Assembly: GCA_021325375.1 (NCBI GenBank)
Contig: JAJPHG010000007.1
Span: 124,001-188,000 of the forward strand
Source of the DNA: Alphaproteobacteria bacterium
GTDB taxonomy: Bacteria; Pseudomonadota; Alphaproteobacteria; Micropepsales; Micropepsaceae
Reading direction: 5' to 3'
DNA: 64,000 nucleotides
The notes under the pieces were generated by a model. The model saw only the letters and a list, made by a program, of their open reading frames with translations, was not told the DNA's origin and made no database searches. The translations under genes were made by a program, and so were the position numbers. Numbering within the stretch: position 1 is the stretch's first letter; each line of letters starts with the position of its first letter. Shown here in pieces: positions 35,069-46,360 of this stretch.

Positions 35069-35398
35069 TCAATGACCGGACGTCTGGTAGGTACGGTTCT
35101 GGAACTCGGAGACGTTGCGCTGCTGATCCGTCCGGATCTGGTCCCATTCCGCCTGTGTGTGGCAGACGTTGGTTTTGACCAGCATGCCTTCGTGGACCAT
35201 CTCCTTACAGATCCGCTTCTCAGAAATGGGCTGAGCCGAAGCCGGCTGAGCCGAGACGGGCTGGGCCGTCGCCGGCTGAGCGGCCACGGGCTGAGCCGCG
35301 GCGGGCTGTACCACCGGCGTCTGCGCGCCGTCGGCGAAAGACGGCGCGGGCAGGGCAAGAAACGCCAAAGCCGCGAGCGCCGGAATCGATCTGTGCAT
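35069..35398 (-). CDS. Small secreted two-Cys protein, paralogue 2 of 3
   Basis: Protein of 109 residues: signal peptide (1-22), an Ala-Gln-Pro repeat spacer of five or six AQP units (about 30-58), then the family core (ICKEMVHEGMLVKTNVCHT, WDQIRTDQQRNVSEFQNRTY). The spacer is found only in this copy and looks like a flexible periplasmic linker. 59 bp separate it from paralogue 1. Function unknown. Confidence 0.65.
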   Translation of the reverse strand: MHRSIPALAALAFLALPAPSFADGAQTPVVQPAAAQPVAAQPATAQPVSAQPASAQPISEKRICKEMVHEGMLVKTNVCHTQAEWDQIRTDQQRNVSEFQNRTYQTSGH

Positions 35399-35466
35399 GA
35401 AGCTGCTCTCCAATTCGTTGCCGCGGCAGGTTGCCCTTTGCGGGCCCCCCCCTTCTGCCGCGACGG

Positions 35467-35739
35467 CTATTTCGCGAACGGATGCGAGTAGGTGCGATTC
35501 TGGAAGTCCGCGAAATCGTACTCTTCCTGGCGGCGCTGATCGTCCCACTGCTTCTGCGTCTTGCAGACGTTGCTCTTGAGCAGCATGCCTTGGTGGACGA
35601 ACTGATGACAGACGACCTTGTTGGGGTCCGTCGTCATCGATACGGTCTGCGCCTTCGGCTGCTGCACGTCGTCGGCGAACGCCGCGGTCGAGAGCGACAG
35701 GGCGAGGCCGGCTGCAAGTGTCAGGATCGTGCTACGCAT
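35467..35739 (-). CDS. Small secreted two-Cys protein, paralogue 3 of 3
   Basis: Protein of 90 residues: signal peptide (1-22, AAFADD), then VCHQFVHQGMLLKSNVCKT and WDDQRRQEEYDFADFQNRTY, aligning with the two downstream copies. It is the first of the three in transcription order and has GAAAGGGA upstream of its ATG. The three genes run tandemly on the minus strand, each with its own short spacer. Confidence 0.65.
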   Translation of the reverse strand: MRSTILTLAAGLALSLSTAAFADDVQQPKAQTVSMTTDPNKVVCHQFVHQGMLLKSNVCKTQKQWDDQRRQEEYDFADFQNRTYSHPFAK

Positions 35740-35900
35740 GGTGTTCCCTTTCTTGACTTGGCGGCCATGCTGATCCCGCCGCTCGCGGCGTGCAAGAGCT
35801 TGGCCCCGGACTCACGCTTACGTGATGCTCCCGCACCATCACGCACGCGTGAAAAGCGCAAGGAATCAGCGGGTTCCGCGCGCATCGTGAACGATCGGTT

Positions 35901-37587
<1,687 letters not shown>

Positions 37588-37603
37588 CGGGTTCTCCCGG
37601 TTG

Positions 37604-37630
37604 GAAATGTCACTACGGTAGTGACATTTC
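37604..37630. promoter_or_regulatory. Perfect palindromic operator of the toxin-antitoxin operon
   Basis: GAAATGTCACTAC-G-GTAGTGACATTTC is a 13-1-13 perfect inverted repeat in the 70-bp region between the divergent antitoxin and acyl-CoA dehydrogenase genes. It is the natural binding site for the Phd-type antitoxin and could also affect the valine operon promoter. Confidence 0.75.
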
Positions 37631-37657
37631 AAGAAATTTGCAAGGGAAAACAAGGAC

Positions 37658-38797
37658 ATGGACTTTGCCCTGAACGAGGACGAGCGGGCCATTGAGGACG
37701 CCGCCCGCCGTTTCGCTCAAGCCCGGCTGGCGCCGTTCGCGGCGGAGTGGGACGAGACCTCGCATTTCCCGGTCGACCGGCTGCGCGAGGCGGCGGGCCT
37801 CGGCTTCGCGGGCATCTATGTGAAGAGCGACGTCGGCGGGTCGGAGATGTCCAGGCTCGATGCCGCGATCATCATGGAGGAGCTCTCGGCGGGCTGCACC
37901 TCGACGGCGGCGTTCATCTCCATCCACAACATGGCGTCGTGGATGATCGACCGCTACGGCAGCGAGGCGCAGCGCAAGCATTTTCTGCCCCAGCTCACCA
38001 CGATGGAGAAGATCGCCTCCTATTGCCTGACCGAGCCGGGCTCGGGCTCCGACGCGGCGGCGCTGAAGACGCGCGCGGTGAAGGACGGCGACGACTACGT
38101 GCTCAACGGCTCGAAGGCGTTCATCTCCGGCGCCGGCGTCTCGGACGTCTATGTCTGCATGGTGCGCACGGGCGAGGACGGGCCGAAGGGCATCTCCTGC
38201 CTCGTCGTCGAGAAGGGCATGAAGGGCCTCTCCTTCGGCAAGAAGGAGCGCAAGATGGGCTGGAACTCCCAGCCGACCGCGCAGGTGATCTTCGAGGATT
38301 GCCGCGTGCCCGCAGCCAACCGCATCGGCGCCGAGGGCGAAGGCTTCCGCATCGCGATGAGCGGGCTCGACGGCGGGCGCATCAATATCGGCGCCTGCTC
38401 GGTCGGCACCGCGCGCGCGGCGCTGGAAGAGGCGATGGCCTATGTGAAGGACAGGAAGCAGTTCGGCCGCGCGATCGCCGATTTCCAGGTGACGCAGTTC
38501 AAGCTCGCCGACATGGCGACCGATCTCGAGGCGTCGCGGCTGATGATCCGCAGCGCCGCGTCCGCGCTCGACAAGCGCGATCCGCGCGCGACCATGCTCT
38601 GCGCCATGGCCAAGCGCTTCGCCACCGACACCGGCTCGCGCATCGCCAACGAGGCGCTGCAGCTCCATGGCGGCTACGGGTACCTCAAGGACTTCCCCGC
38701 CGAGCGCCACGTGCGCGATCTGCGCGTGCATCAGATCCTGGAAGGCACCAACGAGATCATGCGCGTGATCGTGGCGCGAGAGATGTTCAGGCAGTGA
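37658..38797 (+). CDS. Acyl-CoA dehydrogenase, probable isobutyryl-CoA dehydrogenase
   Basis: FAD enzyme of 379 residues. It shows the N-terminal helical domain ([20 protein letters not shown]), [19 protein letters not shown] (FAD/substrate), [21 protein letters not shown] and the C-terminal [13 protein letters not shown] and [12 protein letters not shown], where the Glu of EGTNE is the expected catalytic base. Its place as first gene of an operon with 3-hydroxyisobutyryl-CoA hydrolase and 3-hydroxyisobutyrate dehydrogenase identifies isobutyryl-CoA (valine pathway) as the likely substrate. Confidence 0.88.
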   Translation: MDFALNEDERAIEDAARRFAQARLAPFAAEWDETSHFPVDRLREAAGLGFAGIYVKSDVGGSEMSRLDAAIIMEELSAGCTSTAAFISIHNMASWMIDRYGSEAQRKHFLPQLTTMEKIASYCLTEPGSGSDAAALKTRAVKDGDDYVLNGSKAFISGAGVSDVYVCMVRTGEDGPKGISCLVVEKGMKGLSFGKKERKMGWNSQPTAQVIFEDCRVPAANRIGAEGEGFRIAMSGLDGGRINIGACSVGTARAALEEAMAYVKDRKQFGRAIADFQVTQFKLADMATDLEASRLMIRSAASALDKRDPRATMLCAMAKRFATDTGSRIANEALQLHGGYGYLKDFPAERHVRDLRVHQILEGTNEIMRVIVAREMFRQ

Positions 38798-39822
38798 CCG
38801 ACGACGTTCTGTTCGAAAAACGCGGCGTCGCAGGCCTCATCACGCTCAACCGGCCCAAGGCGCTCAACGCGCTGACGCGCGACATGGCGCTGGCGATGAA
38901 GGCCCAGCTGGACGCGTGGGCGGGCGACGCGCAGGTGAAGACCGTCGCCGTCCAGGGCGCGGGCGATCGCGCGTTCTGCGCCGGGGGCGACATCCGCTCG
39001 CTTTACGAGTCGGGGCGCGCGGGCACGCCTTACGCGCTCGACTTCTATCGCGACGAATACATCCTCGACGCGGCGATCAAGCACTATCCCAAGCCCTATG
39101 TCGCGCTGATCTGCGGCATCGTGATGGGCGGCGGCGTCGGCGTGTCGGTGCATGGCAGCCATCGCATCGCCGACGAGACGACGACGTTCGCCATGCCCGA
39201 GACCGGCATCGGCCTGTTCCCCGACGTCGGCGGCAGTTACTTCCTGCCGCGCTGTCCGGGCGAGGTGGGCATGTATCTCGCGCTCACAGGCGCGCGCCTC
39301 AAGACCGCCGATTGCCTTTATGCCGGGATCGCGACGCATTTCGTGGCGAAGGACAGGCGCGCGGCGCTCGTGGACCGGCTTGCGGACGGCATGACGCCGG
39401 ACGCGGCGCTCGCGGACCTTCATGAGGACGTGCCCGGCACGTTCCTCGACAGCCATCGCAAATCCATCGATGCGATCTTCGGCCAAACGTCCGTCGACGC
39501 GCTGCTCGCGGCCCTCGATGCCGACCACACCGACTGGTCGCGCGACACCGCCAAGACCATCCGCGCCAAATCGCCGACCAGCACCAGGCTGACCTTCCGC
39601 CAGCTGCGCGAGGGCGCGAAGCTTTCCTTCGACGATTGCCTGCGCATGGAATACCGCATGGTGCAAGGCATCGTCGCGGGCCATGATTTCTACGAAGGCG
39701 TGCGCGCCACGATCATCGACAAGGACGGCACGCCGCGCTGGGACCCGGCCACGCTCGCCGAGGTGAGCGACGCCGCGATCGACGCCTATTTCACCCCGCC
39801 TCAGAAGGAGCTTTCCCTATGA
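38794..39822 (+). CDS. 3-hydroxyisobutyryl-CoA hydrolase (enoyl-CoA hydratase/isomerase family)
   Basis: Crotonase-fold protein of 342 residues: [22 protein letters not shown] (oxyanion hole), [19 protein letters not shown] and [20 protein letters not shown], with the Glu of PETGIG as catalytic base. The size (about 340-350) and the C-terminal extension ([25 protein letters not shown]) are those of HIBCH rather than of 260-residue hydratases. Starts with GTG in a 4-base overlap with the dehydrogenase; ends in a 4-base overlap with mmsB. Confidence 0.9.
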   Translation: MTDDVLFEKRGVAGLITLNRPKALNALTRDMALAMKAQLDAWAGDAQVKTVAVQGAGDRAFCAGGDIRSLYESGRAGTPYALDFYRDEYILDAAIKHYPKPYVALICGIVMGGGVGVSVHGSHRIADETTTFAMPETGIGLFPDVGGSYFLPRCPGEVGMYLALTGARLKTADCLYAGIATHFVAKDRRAALVDRLADGMTPDAALADLHEDVPGTFLDSHRKSIDAIFGQTSVDALLAALDADHTDWSRDTAKTIRAKSPTSTRLTFRQLREGAKLSFDDCLRMEYRMVQGIVAGHDFYEGVRATIIDKDGTPRWDPATLAEVSDAAIDAYFTPPQKELSL

Positions 39823-40706
39823 CCACCATCGCATTCATCGGCGTCGGCAATATGGGCGGGCCCATGGCGCGCAATCTCGTCAAGGCGGGCGAGGGCGTGA
39901 CCGCGTTCGATCTCAGCGCCGCGGTGCTGGAGCCCGTCGTCGCGGCGGGGGCGGCGAAAGCGGCTTCGGTCAAGGAAGCGGTGAAGGACGCCGACGTGGT
40001 GATCACCATGCTGCCCGCGGGCCAGCATGTGCGCGCGGTCTATCTCGAGGACGGCATCCTGGGCGCGGCGAAGAAAGGCGCGCTGGTCGTGGATTCCTCG
40101 ACCATCGATGTCGATTCCGCGCGCGCGGTGCATGCGGCGGCCGAGAAGGCGGGCTTCGATTTCCTCGACGCGCCCGTCTCGGGCGGCACGGGCGGCGCGG
40201 AAGCGGCGAGCCTCGCTTTCATGTGCGGCGGCAGCGAGAAGGCGTTCCGGCGCGCCGAGCCGATCCTACAGAAAATGGGCAAGCGCATCGTCCATGCCGG
40301 CGGCGCAGGCGCGGGGCAGGCGGCCAAGATCTGCAACAACATGCTGCTCGCGATCTCGATGATCGGGACCTGCGAGGCCTTCGTCCTGGGCGAGAAGCTG
40401 GGGCTGGAGCCTCAGAAGCTCTTCGACATCATGTCGGCGGCGTCGGGCCAGTGCTGGTCGCTGACGACCTATTGCCCGGTGCCGGGTCCGGTGCCCACCT
40501 CGCCCGCCAACCGCGGCTATACGGGCGGGTTCGCGGCCGCGCTCATGCTCAAGGACCTCAAGCTCAGCCAAGCTGCGGCGCAGAGCACCGGTGCCGCGAC
40601 GCCGCTTGGTGCCGAAGCGGCACAACTCTATTCGCTGTTTGCAAACCAAGGCCGCGCGAACATGGATTTCTCCTGCATCATCGAAATGTTACGCGGCATT
40701 CGCTGA
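39819..40706 (+). CDS. mmsB: 3-hydroxyisobutyrate dehydrogenase
   Basis: Protein of 295 residues: GVGNMGGPMARNLVKAG (NAD loop, 7-23), FLDAPVSGGTGGAEAASL (substrate loop), HAGGAGAGQAAKICNNML (catalytic Lys) and the terminal FSCIIEML. These match true MmsB enzymes closely. It oxidises 3-hydroxyisobutyrate to methylmalonate semialdehyde in valine degradation. It is the last gene of the three-gene operon; the methylmalonate-semialdehyde dehydrogenase (mmsA) is not in the window. Confidence 0.93.
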   Translation: MTTIAFIGVGNMGGPMARNLVKAGEGVTAFDLSAAVLEPVVAAGAAKAASVKEAVKDADVVITMLPAGQHVRAVYLEDGILGAAKKGALVVDSSTIDVDSARAVHAAAEKAGFDFLDAPVSGGTGGAEAASLAFMCGGSEKAFRRAEPILQKMGKRIVHAGGAGAGQAAKICNNMLLAISMIGTCEAFVLGEKLGLEPQKLFDIMSAASGQCWSLTTYCPVPGPVPTSPANRGYTGGFAAALMLKDLKLSQAAAQSTGAATPLGAEAAQLYSLFANQGRANMDFSCIIEMLRGIR

Positions 40707-40785
40707 TAAATTTTACGGCGCCTTAACCTCCCGCCCTTACCGTGATCGCATAACAAGGTGGGCCCTGCAAAGCGGGGGAAAAACG

Positions 40786-41295
40786 ATGACGGCATTGGCC
40801 AAGCCGCAGGCGGCTGCGGCGCTCGAGGGCGCGCAAACCCTCGGCAAGCACTATCTGGAAACGCTCAATCTCGTGGAGCGGCTGCATCGACAGCTTCTCG
40901 ACGTGATCAAGGACGAATTGGACCGGCGCGACGAGCGCGAGATCAATTCGGTGCAGGCGCTTCTTCTGTTCAACGTCGGCGACCAGCAGCTCACCGCCGG
41001 CGAGCTTCGCACCCGCGGCCACTATCTGGGCTCCAACGTCTCCTACAATCTCAAGAAGCTCGTCGAGGCCGGCTACATCCACCACGAACGCTCCGAGGCC
41101 GACCGCCGCTCGGTGCTGGTCAATCTGACCGAGAAGGGCGAGATCGTGCGCAAGATGCTGCGCGAGCTGTTCGAGCGCCACCTGAGCTCGCTCGAGCCCG
41201 TGGGCAACGTCGCCGAAAACAATCTCGACCTCCTCAACACCACGCTGCGCCGGCTGGAGCGCTTCTGGATCGATCAGGTGCGGTTCCGGCTGTAA
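40786..41295 (+). CDS. LdtR-like MarR family regulator
   Basis: Winged-helix protein of 169 residues. The core NSVQALLLFNVGDQQLTAGELRTRGHYLGSNVSYNLKKLVEAGYIHHERSEADRRSVLVNLTEKGE is highly characteristic of the alphaproteobacterial LdtR group. LdtR controls an L,D-transpeptidase gene and cell-envelope stress in rhizobia and Liberibacter. The ATG is preceded by GGGGGAAAA. It follows the valine operon at 79 bp but has its own leader and is probably separate. No ldt gene is in the window. Confidence 0.85.
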   Translation: MTALAKPQAAAALEGAQTLGKHYLETLNLVERLHRQLLDVIKDELDRRDEREINSVQALLLFNVGDQQLTAGELRTRGHYLGSNVSYNLKKLVEAGYIHHERSEADRRSVLVNLTEKGEIVRKMLRELFERHLSSLEPVGNVAENNLDLLNTTLRRLERFWIDQVRFRL

Positions 41296-41301
41296 ACCTC
41301 T

Positions 41302-41435
41302 ACCCTCCCCTTGAGGGAGGGTCGAAAAATGCGAAGCATTTTTCGGGGAGGGGTCCGGCGCTTGCGGCTTTACCCCTCCCCGAAATTTGCTTCGCTTCGC
41401 TCAGCAAATTGTCGACACTCCCTCAAGGGGAGGGT
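41302..41435 (+). repeat. Palindromic repeat unit, CCCTCCCCTTGAGGG family
   Basis: Arms ACCCTCCCCTTGAG and CTCAAGGGGAGGGT, inner AAAAATGC/GCATTTTT and the GCTTCGCTTCGCTCAGC module. It begins 6 bp after the regulator stop and ends in TCTTTT, consistent with a 3'-end or terminator role. Confidence 0.9.
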
Positions 41436-41494
41436 CTTTTGTTGCGGCCGCCGACTCATGACATACCTGCGCCGTCCGTCTCGCGGAGGGTGGG

Positions 41495-42139
41495 ATGCCG
41501 AAATTCCTTCAGAGCTATCTGCACCATCATTGGCGCTTCTATCTCTGCATGATCCTGGGGCTTGCGGTCTACGCCTTCACCGGAACGCTCGATCCGCGCG
41601 TGCGGCTGCTGGCAGGCGGCGATGCGTTCTTCGCGGCGTATCTCACGATCATGGCGATCATCGCCTACGGCATCACGCCGAGGGAGCTGGACAAGAAGGC
41701 CGACATCGAGGACGAGGGCATCCTGCTCGTCATCGGGCTCTCGCTGGTGGTGATCGGATTCTGTTGCTACGCGATCGTCCTGCTCTTCCATCACAAGGAA
41801 AGCATGGGACTGGTTGCGCTGCTGCTCGCCATGGCAGGCGCCCCGCTCGGCTGGTTCATGCTGCATCTGCTGATGGCGTTCCACTACGCCTATCTCTACT
41901 ACTCCGACCCCAGGGGCAAAGGCGGCCACGGGCTCGACTTCCCCGACACGCCGGAGCCGGGGGCGGCTGATTTCCTCTACTACTCCTTCGTGCTCGGCAT
42001 GACGGCGCAGGTCTCCGACGTCCAGGTCACCTCGACCCGGATCCGCAACACGACGCTCGGCCATTCGATCGTGGCGTTTTTCTTCAATACCGTCCTGATC
42101 GCCATGGCGGTGAACGCCGTGGTGGCCCTGGCGGGCTAG
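41495..42139 (+). CDS. DUF1345 family membrane protein
   Basis: Protein of 214 residues with five hydrophobic segments (about 14-30, 42-60, 76-98, 106-128 and 190-212). It carries the diagnostic DUF1345 stretch [25 protein letters not shown] followed by a [13 protein letters not shown] helix. Role unknown; similar proteins occur beside transport and stress genes. The start at ATG 41495 follows GGAGGG. Confidence 0.85.
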   Translation: MPKFLQSYLHHHWRFYLCMILGLAVYAFTGTLDPRVRLLAGGDAFFAAYLTIMAIIAYGITPRELDKKADIEDEGILLVIGLSLVVIGFCCYAIVLLFHHKESMGLVALLLAMAGAPLGWFMLHLLMAFHYAYLYYSDPRGKGGHGLDFPDTPEPGAADFLYYSFVLGMTAQVSDVQVTSTRIRNTTLGHSIVAFFFNTVLIAMAVNAVVALAG

Positions 42140-42230
42140 GTCCCGCCCCGCTTGCGGGACCGCCCATGCGACCTTACGTCTAGGACGAGGGCGGGCGGGT
42201 AGGCTATTCTTGGGCCCGCGAGGACGGGTG

Positions 42231-43448
42231 ATGGCCTTTTCCTATCTTTCCAGGTTCCGGGACGCGCTGGCGGGTCTGCGCCGCGAGGGCCGCTACCGCG
42301 TCTTCACCGATATCGTCCGCGCCCGTGGTGCCTATCCGAGCGCCGATTTCCACGCCCAAGGCGCCAAGCGGCCGGTGGTGGTGTGGTGCAGCAACGACTA
42401 TCTGGGCATGGGCCAGCACCCCAAGGTGCTCGCCGCGATGCATGAGGCGATCGACGCCACCGGCGCGGGCTCGGGCGGCACGCGCAACATCTCCGGCACG
42501 ACGCACTACCACGTCGAGCTCGAAGCCGAGCTCGCCGATCTCCACGGCAAGGAAGCCGCCCTCCTCTTCACCTCGGGCTTCGTCTCCAACGACACGACCC
42601 TGGCGACGCTGGCCAAGCTCCTGCCGGGGCTGATCGTCTTCTCCGATGCGTTCAACCACGCCTCGATGATCGAGGGCATCCGCCACGGCGGCATGGAGAA
42701 GCGCGTCTTCAAGCACAACGACATGGAAGATCTCGAGCGCCTGCTCGCCGAGGCCGATCCGGAGGCGCCCAAGCTTATCGCCTTCGAATCCGTCTATTCG
42801 ATGGACGGCGATTTCGGGCCGTCGATGGCGATCTGCGATCTCGCCCAGAAATACGGCGCGCTCACCTATATCGACGAGGTCCACGGCGTGGGGCTCTACG
42901 GCCCGCGCGGCGCGGGCGTGGCCGCGCGCGACGGCGCCATGGCGCGCATCGACATCGTCGAGGGCACGCTCGCCAAGGCGTTCGGCGTCATGGGCGGCTA
43001 TATCGCGGCCTCGTCCGAGCTGATCGACTGCATCCGCTCCTTCGCGCCCGGCTTCATCTTCACCACCTCGCTCGCGCCCGCCATCGCCGCCGGCGTGCTC
43101 GCGAGCGTGCGGCACCTGAAGGAAAGCGACGCCGAGCGCGAGACGCTGCATGCGCGCGCGGCCCTGCTGAAACGCCTGCTCGGCGAGGCGGGATTGCCGG
43201 TGATGGATTCGCCAAGCCACATCGTGCCCGTCTTCGTGGGCGACGCGGCGCTGTGCAAGGCGGTGTCGGATTCTCTGCTCTACGATCACGGCATCTACGT
43301 GCAGCCGGTGAACTATCCCACCGTGCCGCGCGGCAGCGAGCGGCTGCGCTTCACACCGTCGCCGCTGCACAGCGAGGCGATGCTGCGCGATCTCGTGCGC
43401 GCGCTGGACCAGGTCTGGACCGCGCACCGGCTGAGCCGCGCCGCGTGA
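42231..43448 (+). CDS. hemA: 5-aminolevulinate synthase
   Basis: PLP enzyme of 405 residues of the alpha-oxoamine synthase family. Features: [64 protein letters not shown] (Asp and His contacting PLP) and the Schiff-base lysine in [13 protein letters not shown]. It condenses glycine and succinyl-CoA, the first step of the C4 haem route typical of alphaproteobacteria, feeding HemB. A 21-base longer frame begins upstream at 42210, but the ATG at 42231 gives the usual N-terminus. The stop overlaps the following small gene. Confidence 0.95.
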   Translation: MAFSYLSRFRDALAGLRREGRYRVFTDIVRARGAYPSADFHAQGAKRPVVVWCSNDYLGMGQHPKVLAAMHEAIDATGAGSGGTRNISGTTHYHVELEAELADLHGKEAALLFTSGFVSNDTTLATLAKLLPGLIVFSDAFNHASMIEGIRHGGMEKRVFKHNDMEDLERLLAEADPEAPKLIAFESVYSMDGDFGPSMAICDLAQKYGALTYIDEVHGVGLYGPRGAGVAARDGAMARIDIVEGTLAKAFGVMGGYIAASSELIDCIRSFAPGFIFTTSLAPAIAAGVLASVRHLKESDAERETLHARAALLKRLLGEAGLPVMDSPSHIVPVFVGDAALCKAVSDSLLYDHGIYVQPVNYPTVPRGSERLRFTPSPLHSEAMLRDLVRALDQVWTAHRLSRAA

Positions 43449-43636
43449 GCGGGCGGAGCGAGATCTATATCGAGTTCGTCATCCACGGGACCGTCGCCAA
43501 GGCGACCGCGATCGATCCGGCCAGCGGGATCGAGGCGAGCGTCATGGGACCTGCCAGCGCCGGTCGCGCGGCGCTTGCTGAGGCAGCGCGAAGGAAGTTG
43601 GAGTATTTGCTGAACAAGAATCGACCCTCCCCTTGA
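43445..43636 (+). CDS. Small conserved protein downstream of hemA (DUF6898-like)
   Basis: Protein of 63 residues, starting with GTG in a 4-base overlap with hemA. The core ([31 protein letters not shown], then ARRKLEYLL) resembles the small DUF6898-type proteins that sit after hemA in many alphaproteobacteria. This assignment is from memory of the pattern. The last residues (RPSP) and the TGA stop come from the palindromic repeat that begins at 43621, so the natural C-terminus may have been altered by repeat insertion. Confidence 0.65.
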   Translation: MSGRSEIYIEFVIHGTVAKATAIDPASGIEASVMGPASAGRAALAEAARRKLEYLLNKNRPSP

Positions 43637-43761
43637 GGGAGGGTCGAAATCTTTTCGAGCGAGAGCGAGAAAAGATTTCGGGGAGGGGTGAGCCGCCTGC
43701 TCAGAACCCCTCCCCGAAAAATGCTTCGCATTTTTCGACCCTCCCTCAAGGGGAGGGTCGA
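43621..43761 (+). repeat. Palindromic repeat unit, CCCTCCCCTTGAGGG family
   Basis: Ends TCGACCCTCCCCTTGAGG and CCTCAAGGGGAGGGTCGA are perfect reverse complements. Inner pairs are GGGGAGGGGT/ACCCCTCCCC with AAAAATGC/GCATTTTT on one side and a GAAATCTTTTCGAG module on the other. It lies between the convergent ends of the small gene and mucR. Confidence 0.92.
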
Positions 43762-43766
43762 ACGAG

Positions 43767-44228
43767 CTATCCCCTGCGCCCCTTCTTCGCCGGCGGGGAG
43801 GAGCGGCCCAGGCCGATCTTCTTGGCGAACTCGCTGCGCTGGGCGGCGTAGTTGGGGGCGACCATCGGATAGTCGGCCGGCAGGCCCCATTTGGCGCGGT
43901 ATTCTTCCGGAGACAAGCTGTAGCGCGAGCGCAGGTAGCGCTTGAGCATCTTGAGCTTCTTGCCGTCCTCGAGACAGACGATGAATTCGGGCGTGATCGA
44001 TTTCTTGACCGTGACCGCCGGCTTCTGCGCGGTCTGCATCTCGGCCGGCGTGTTGCCGGACAGCCCGCCCAGCGTGGCGTGGACGCTCTTGATCATCGAC
44101 GGCAATTCGCTGACCGGCACCGGATTGTTGCTGACATAGGCGGCGACGATGTCGCTTGCCAGCCTCAGAAGGTCGTCGGTCCTTGCCACGACCACGTCAT
44201 GACTGCTCGTCTTAATCTTCGCCTCCAT
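43767..44228 (-). CDS. mucR: MucR family transcriptional regulator with degenerate zinc finger
   Basis: Protein of 153 residues with the MucR/Ros layout: N-terminal oligomerisation helices (LLRLASDIVAAYVSNNPV...LPSMIKSVHATL) and a C-terminal DNA-binding domain ending EEYRAKWGLPADYPMVAPNYAAQRSEFAKKIGLG. In the finger, IVCLEDGKKLKMLKRYLRSRYSLSP keeps the first Cys, but the second Cys is Asp and both His positions are Tyr/Arg. MucR proteins act as H-NS-like repressors on AT-rich DNA, and some known members do not bind zinc, so this one may still be functional. Confidence 0.88.
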   Translation of the reverse strand: MEAKIKTSSHDVVVARTDDLLRLASDIVAAYVSNNPVPVSELPSMIKSVHATLGGLSGNTPAEMQTAQKPAVTVKKSITPEFIVCLEDGKKLKMLKRYLRSRYSLSPEEYRAKWGLPADYPMVAPNYAAQRSEFAKKIGLGRSSPPAKKGRRG

Positions 44229-44609
44229 GGGTACTGAGGAACAATGGAATTCGCGGGTTCTCTATTGCGCGGCCGGTCGTCGAAAGCAAGAACTATGAGA
44301 GTAACGGGCGACCATGACAGTTCCTGTCTAAGTAGTGGCTTTGGGAATCTTTGGCGAATTTGTCGCCTTCCCAGCAATCGCAAAATTCCATCGAGAGTTG
44401 ATATCATATTTACTACAGGTTTTGAGACGCTGGTCTCTTCTATATTGCAAGTTGCACCCTCGCATGGTGGCCGGGGCGCTGCGGCGAAACTCCGCGCCCG
44501 CTGGCGCTAGATTTGGTAAAGGGGTAAGGGGTATTGCGCCAGCGCTGCCGTGGCCGCCCAGCTATTGGGGCGGCGCGGCCGCCATTTCCACAAGATTACG
44601 GAGTGTTCC
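44229..44609. other. Intergenic region between divergent mucR and glyA
   Basis: 381 bp with no credible gene. It is clearly AT-richer around 44380-44450 (ATATCATATTTACTAC, TATATTGCAAG) than the rest of the window, which is the kind of DNA MucR binds and a likely place for both promoters. No riboswitch-like structure was recognised before glyA. Confidence 0.4.
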
Positions 44610-45884
44610 ATGGAGTCGCGGTTTTTCGAGCAGCATCTTTGCGATGCCGACCCGGAGATCGCCCGCGCCGTCTCCGACGAGCTCGGCCGCCAGCGCGAAA
44701 AGATCGAGCTGATCGCGTCGGAGAACATCGTCAGCCGCGCGGTGCTGGAGGCCCAGGGCTCCGTGCTGACCAACAAATACGCCGAAGGCTATCCCGGGCG
44801 GCGCTATTACGGCGGCTGCGAGTATGTCGACGTCGCCGAGGAGCTCGCCATCGCGCGCGCGTGCAAGCTGTTCGACTGCAGCTTCGCCAACGTCCAGCCC
44901 CATTCCGGCGCCCAGGCGAACCAGGCCGTGTTCATGGCGCTGCTGCAGCCCGGCGACACCTTCATGGGCCTCGACCTCGCCGCGGGCGGGCATCTGACCC
45001 ACGGCTCGCCTGCCAACCAGTCCGGCAAATGGTTCAAGCCCGTCTCCTACGGTGTGCGCCGCCAGGACATGCGCATCGACATGGTCGAGGTCGAGGCGAC
45101 CGCCAAGGCCCACAAGCCCAAGCTCATCATCGCGGGCGGCTCGGCCTATGCGCGCTTCATCGATTTCAAGCGCTTCCGCGAGATCGCCGATTCGGTCGGC
45201 GCCTATTTCATGGTCGACATGGCGCATTTCGCGGGCCTCGTCGCGGGCGGTGTCCATCCCAGTCCGCTCGACCACGCCCATGTCGTGACCACGACGACGC
45301 ACAAGACGCTGCGCGGCCCGCGCGGCGGCATGATCCTGTCGCGCGACGAAGCACTGGGCAAGAAGATCAACTCCGCCGTCTTCCCGGGCCTGCAGGGCGG
45401 GCCGCTGATGCATGTGATCGCCGCCAAGGCGGTGGCGTTCGGCGAGGCCTTGCGGCCCGAATTCAAGTCTTACGCGAAAGCCGTCGTCGAGAACGCCAAG
45501 GTCCTGGCCGAGGCGCTAGTGAAAGAGGGCCTCGACATCGTCTCGGGGGGCACCGACACGCATCTGATGCTGGTGGACCTGCGCCCCAAGAACGCGACGG
45601 GCCGGCCGACCGAGAAGGCGCTCGACCGCGCCTTCATCACCTGCAACAAGAACGCGGTGCCGTTCGACACCGAGAAGCCCGCGATCACGTCGGGCATCCG
45701 GCTCGGCTCGCCCGCCTGCACCGCGCGCGGCTTCGGGCCAGAGGAATTCCGCGAGATCGCCAAGCTCATCGTTGAAGTCGTCGACGCCGTGGCCAAGAAT
45801 GGCGATGAGGGCGACGCGGCCGTGGAGGCTTCGGTGCGCGAGCGCGTCGGCAAATTGTGCGGGCGTTTTCCGATCTACCAATAA
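44610..45884 (+). CDS. glyA: Serine hydroxymethyltransferase
   Basis: PLP enzyme of 424 residues: [55 protein letters not shown], the PLP-lysine motif [16 protein letters not shown], and [15 protein letters not shown]. It interconverts serine and glycine with tetrahydrofolate, supplying one-carbon units and also glycine for HemA. The start at 44610 follows ACGGAG and gives the typical N-terminus ([13 protein letters not shown]). First gene of the glyA-nrdR-rib-nusB-thiL run. Confidence 0.96.
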   Translation: MESRFFEQHLCDADPEIARAVSDELGRQREKIELIASENIVSRAVLEAQGSVLTNKYAEGYPGRRYYGGCEYVDVAEELAIARACKLFDCSFANVQPHSGAQANQAVFMALLQPGDTFMGLDLAAGGHLTHGSPANQSGKWFKPVSYGVRRQDMRIDMVEVEATAKAHKPKLIIAGGSAYARFIDFKRFREIADSVGAYFMVDMAHFAGLVAGGVHPSPLDHAHVVTTTTHKTLRGPRGGMILSRDEALGKKINSAVFPGLQGGPLMHVIAAKAVAFGEALRPEFKSYAKAVVENAKVLAEALVKEGLDIVSGGTDTHLMLVDLRPKNATGRPTEKALDRAFITCNKNAVPFDTEKPAITSGIRLGSPACTARGFGPEEFREIAKLIVEVVDAVAKNGDEGDAAVEASVRERVGKLCGRFPIYQ

Positions 45885-45899
45885 CGAAAGCATCAGACC

Positions 45900-46358
45900 A
45901 TGCGCTGCCCCTTTTGCGGACACGACGACACCCAGGTCAAGGACAGCCGTCCGTCCGAGGACAATTCCGCCATCCGCCGCCGTAGGCACTGCCTGGAATG
46001 CGGCGGCCGGTTCACGACCTTCGAGCGCGTGCAGCTGCGCGAGCTCGTGGTGCTCAAGAAGAACAGCCGCCGCGAGCCCTTCGACCGCGACAAGCTCGAG
46101 CGCAGCCTCGCGCACGCGCTGCGCAAGCGTCCCGTCGAGGCCGAGCGCGTCGACCGCATGGTGACCGGCATCGTGCGCCGGCTGGAAAGCCTGGGGGAGA
46201 ACGAGATCCCTGCCTCCACCATCGGCGAGCTGGTGATGCAGGCGCTGTCGAGCCTCGACAAGGTCGCTTACGTGCGCTTCGCGTCGGTCTACAAGAACTT
46301 CCGCGAGACCAAGGATTTCGAGAACCTGATCGGCGAGCTGGAAGGGGACAAGGATTAG
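45900..46358 (+). CDS. nrdR: Transcriptional repressor NrdR
   Basis: Protein of 152 residues: N-terminal zinc ribbon with Cys3, Cys6, Cys31 and Cys34 ([10 protein letters not shown]...[12 protein letters not shown]), then an ATP-cone domain ([22 protein letters not shown] ... [13 protein letters not shown]). NrdR senses (d)ATP and represses ribonucleotide reductase genes. It lies 15 bp after glyA. In related genomes ribD usually follows at once; here a GxxExxY gene flanked by repeat arms is interposed. Confidence 0.96.
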   Translation: MRCPFCGHDDTQVKDSRPSEDNSAIRRRRHCLECGGRFTTFERVQLRELVVLKKNSRREPFDRDKLERSLAHALRKRPVEAERVDRMVTGIVRRLESLGENEIPASTIGELVMQALSSLDKVAYVRFASVYKNFRETKDFENLIGELEGDKD

Positions 46359-46360
46359 GT

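Noticed and set aside
43633-43945. Short open frames inside the repeat at 43621
   Set aside because: They exist because the palindrome lacks stop codons in some frames; equivalent frames appear in other copies and have no start signals.
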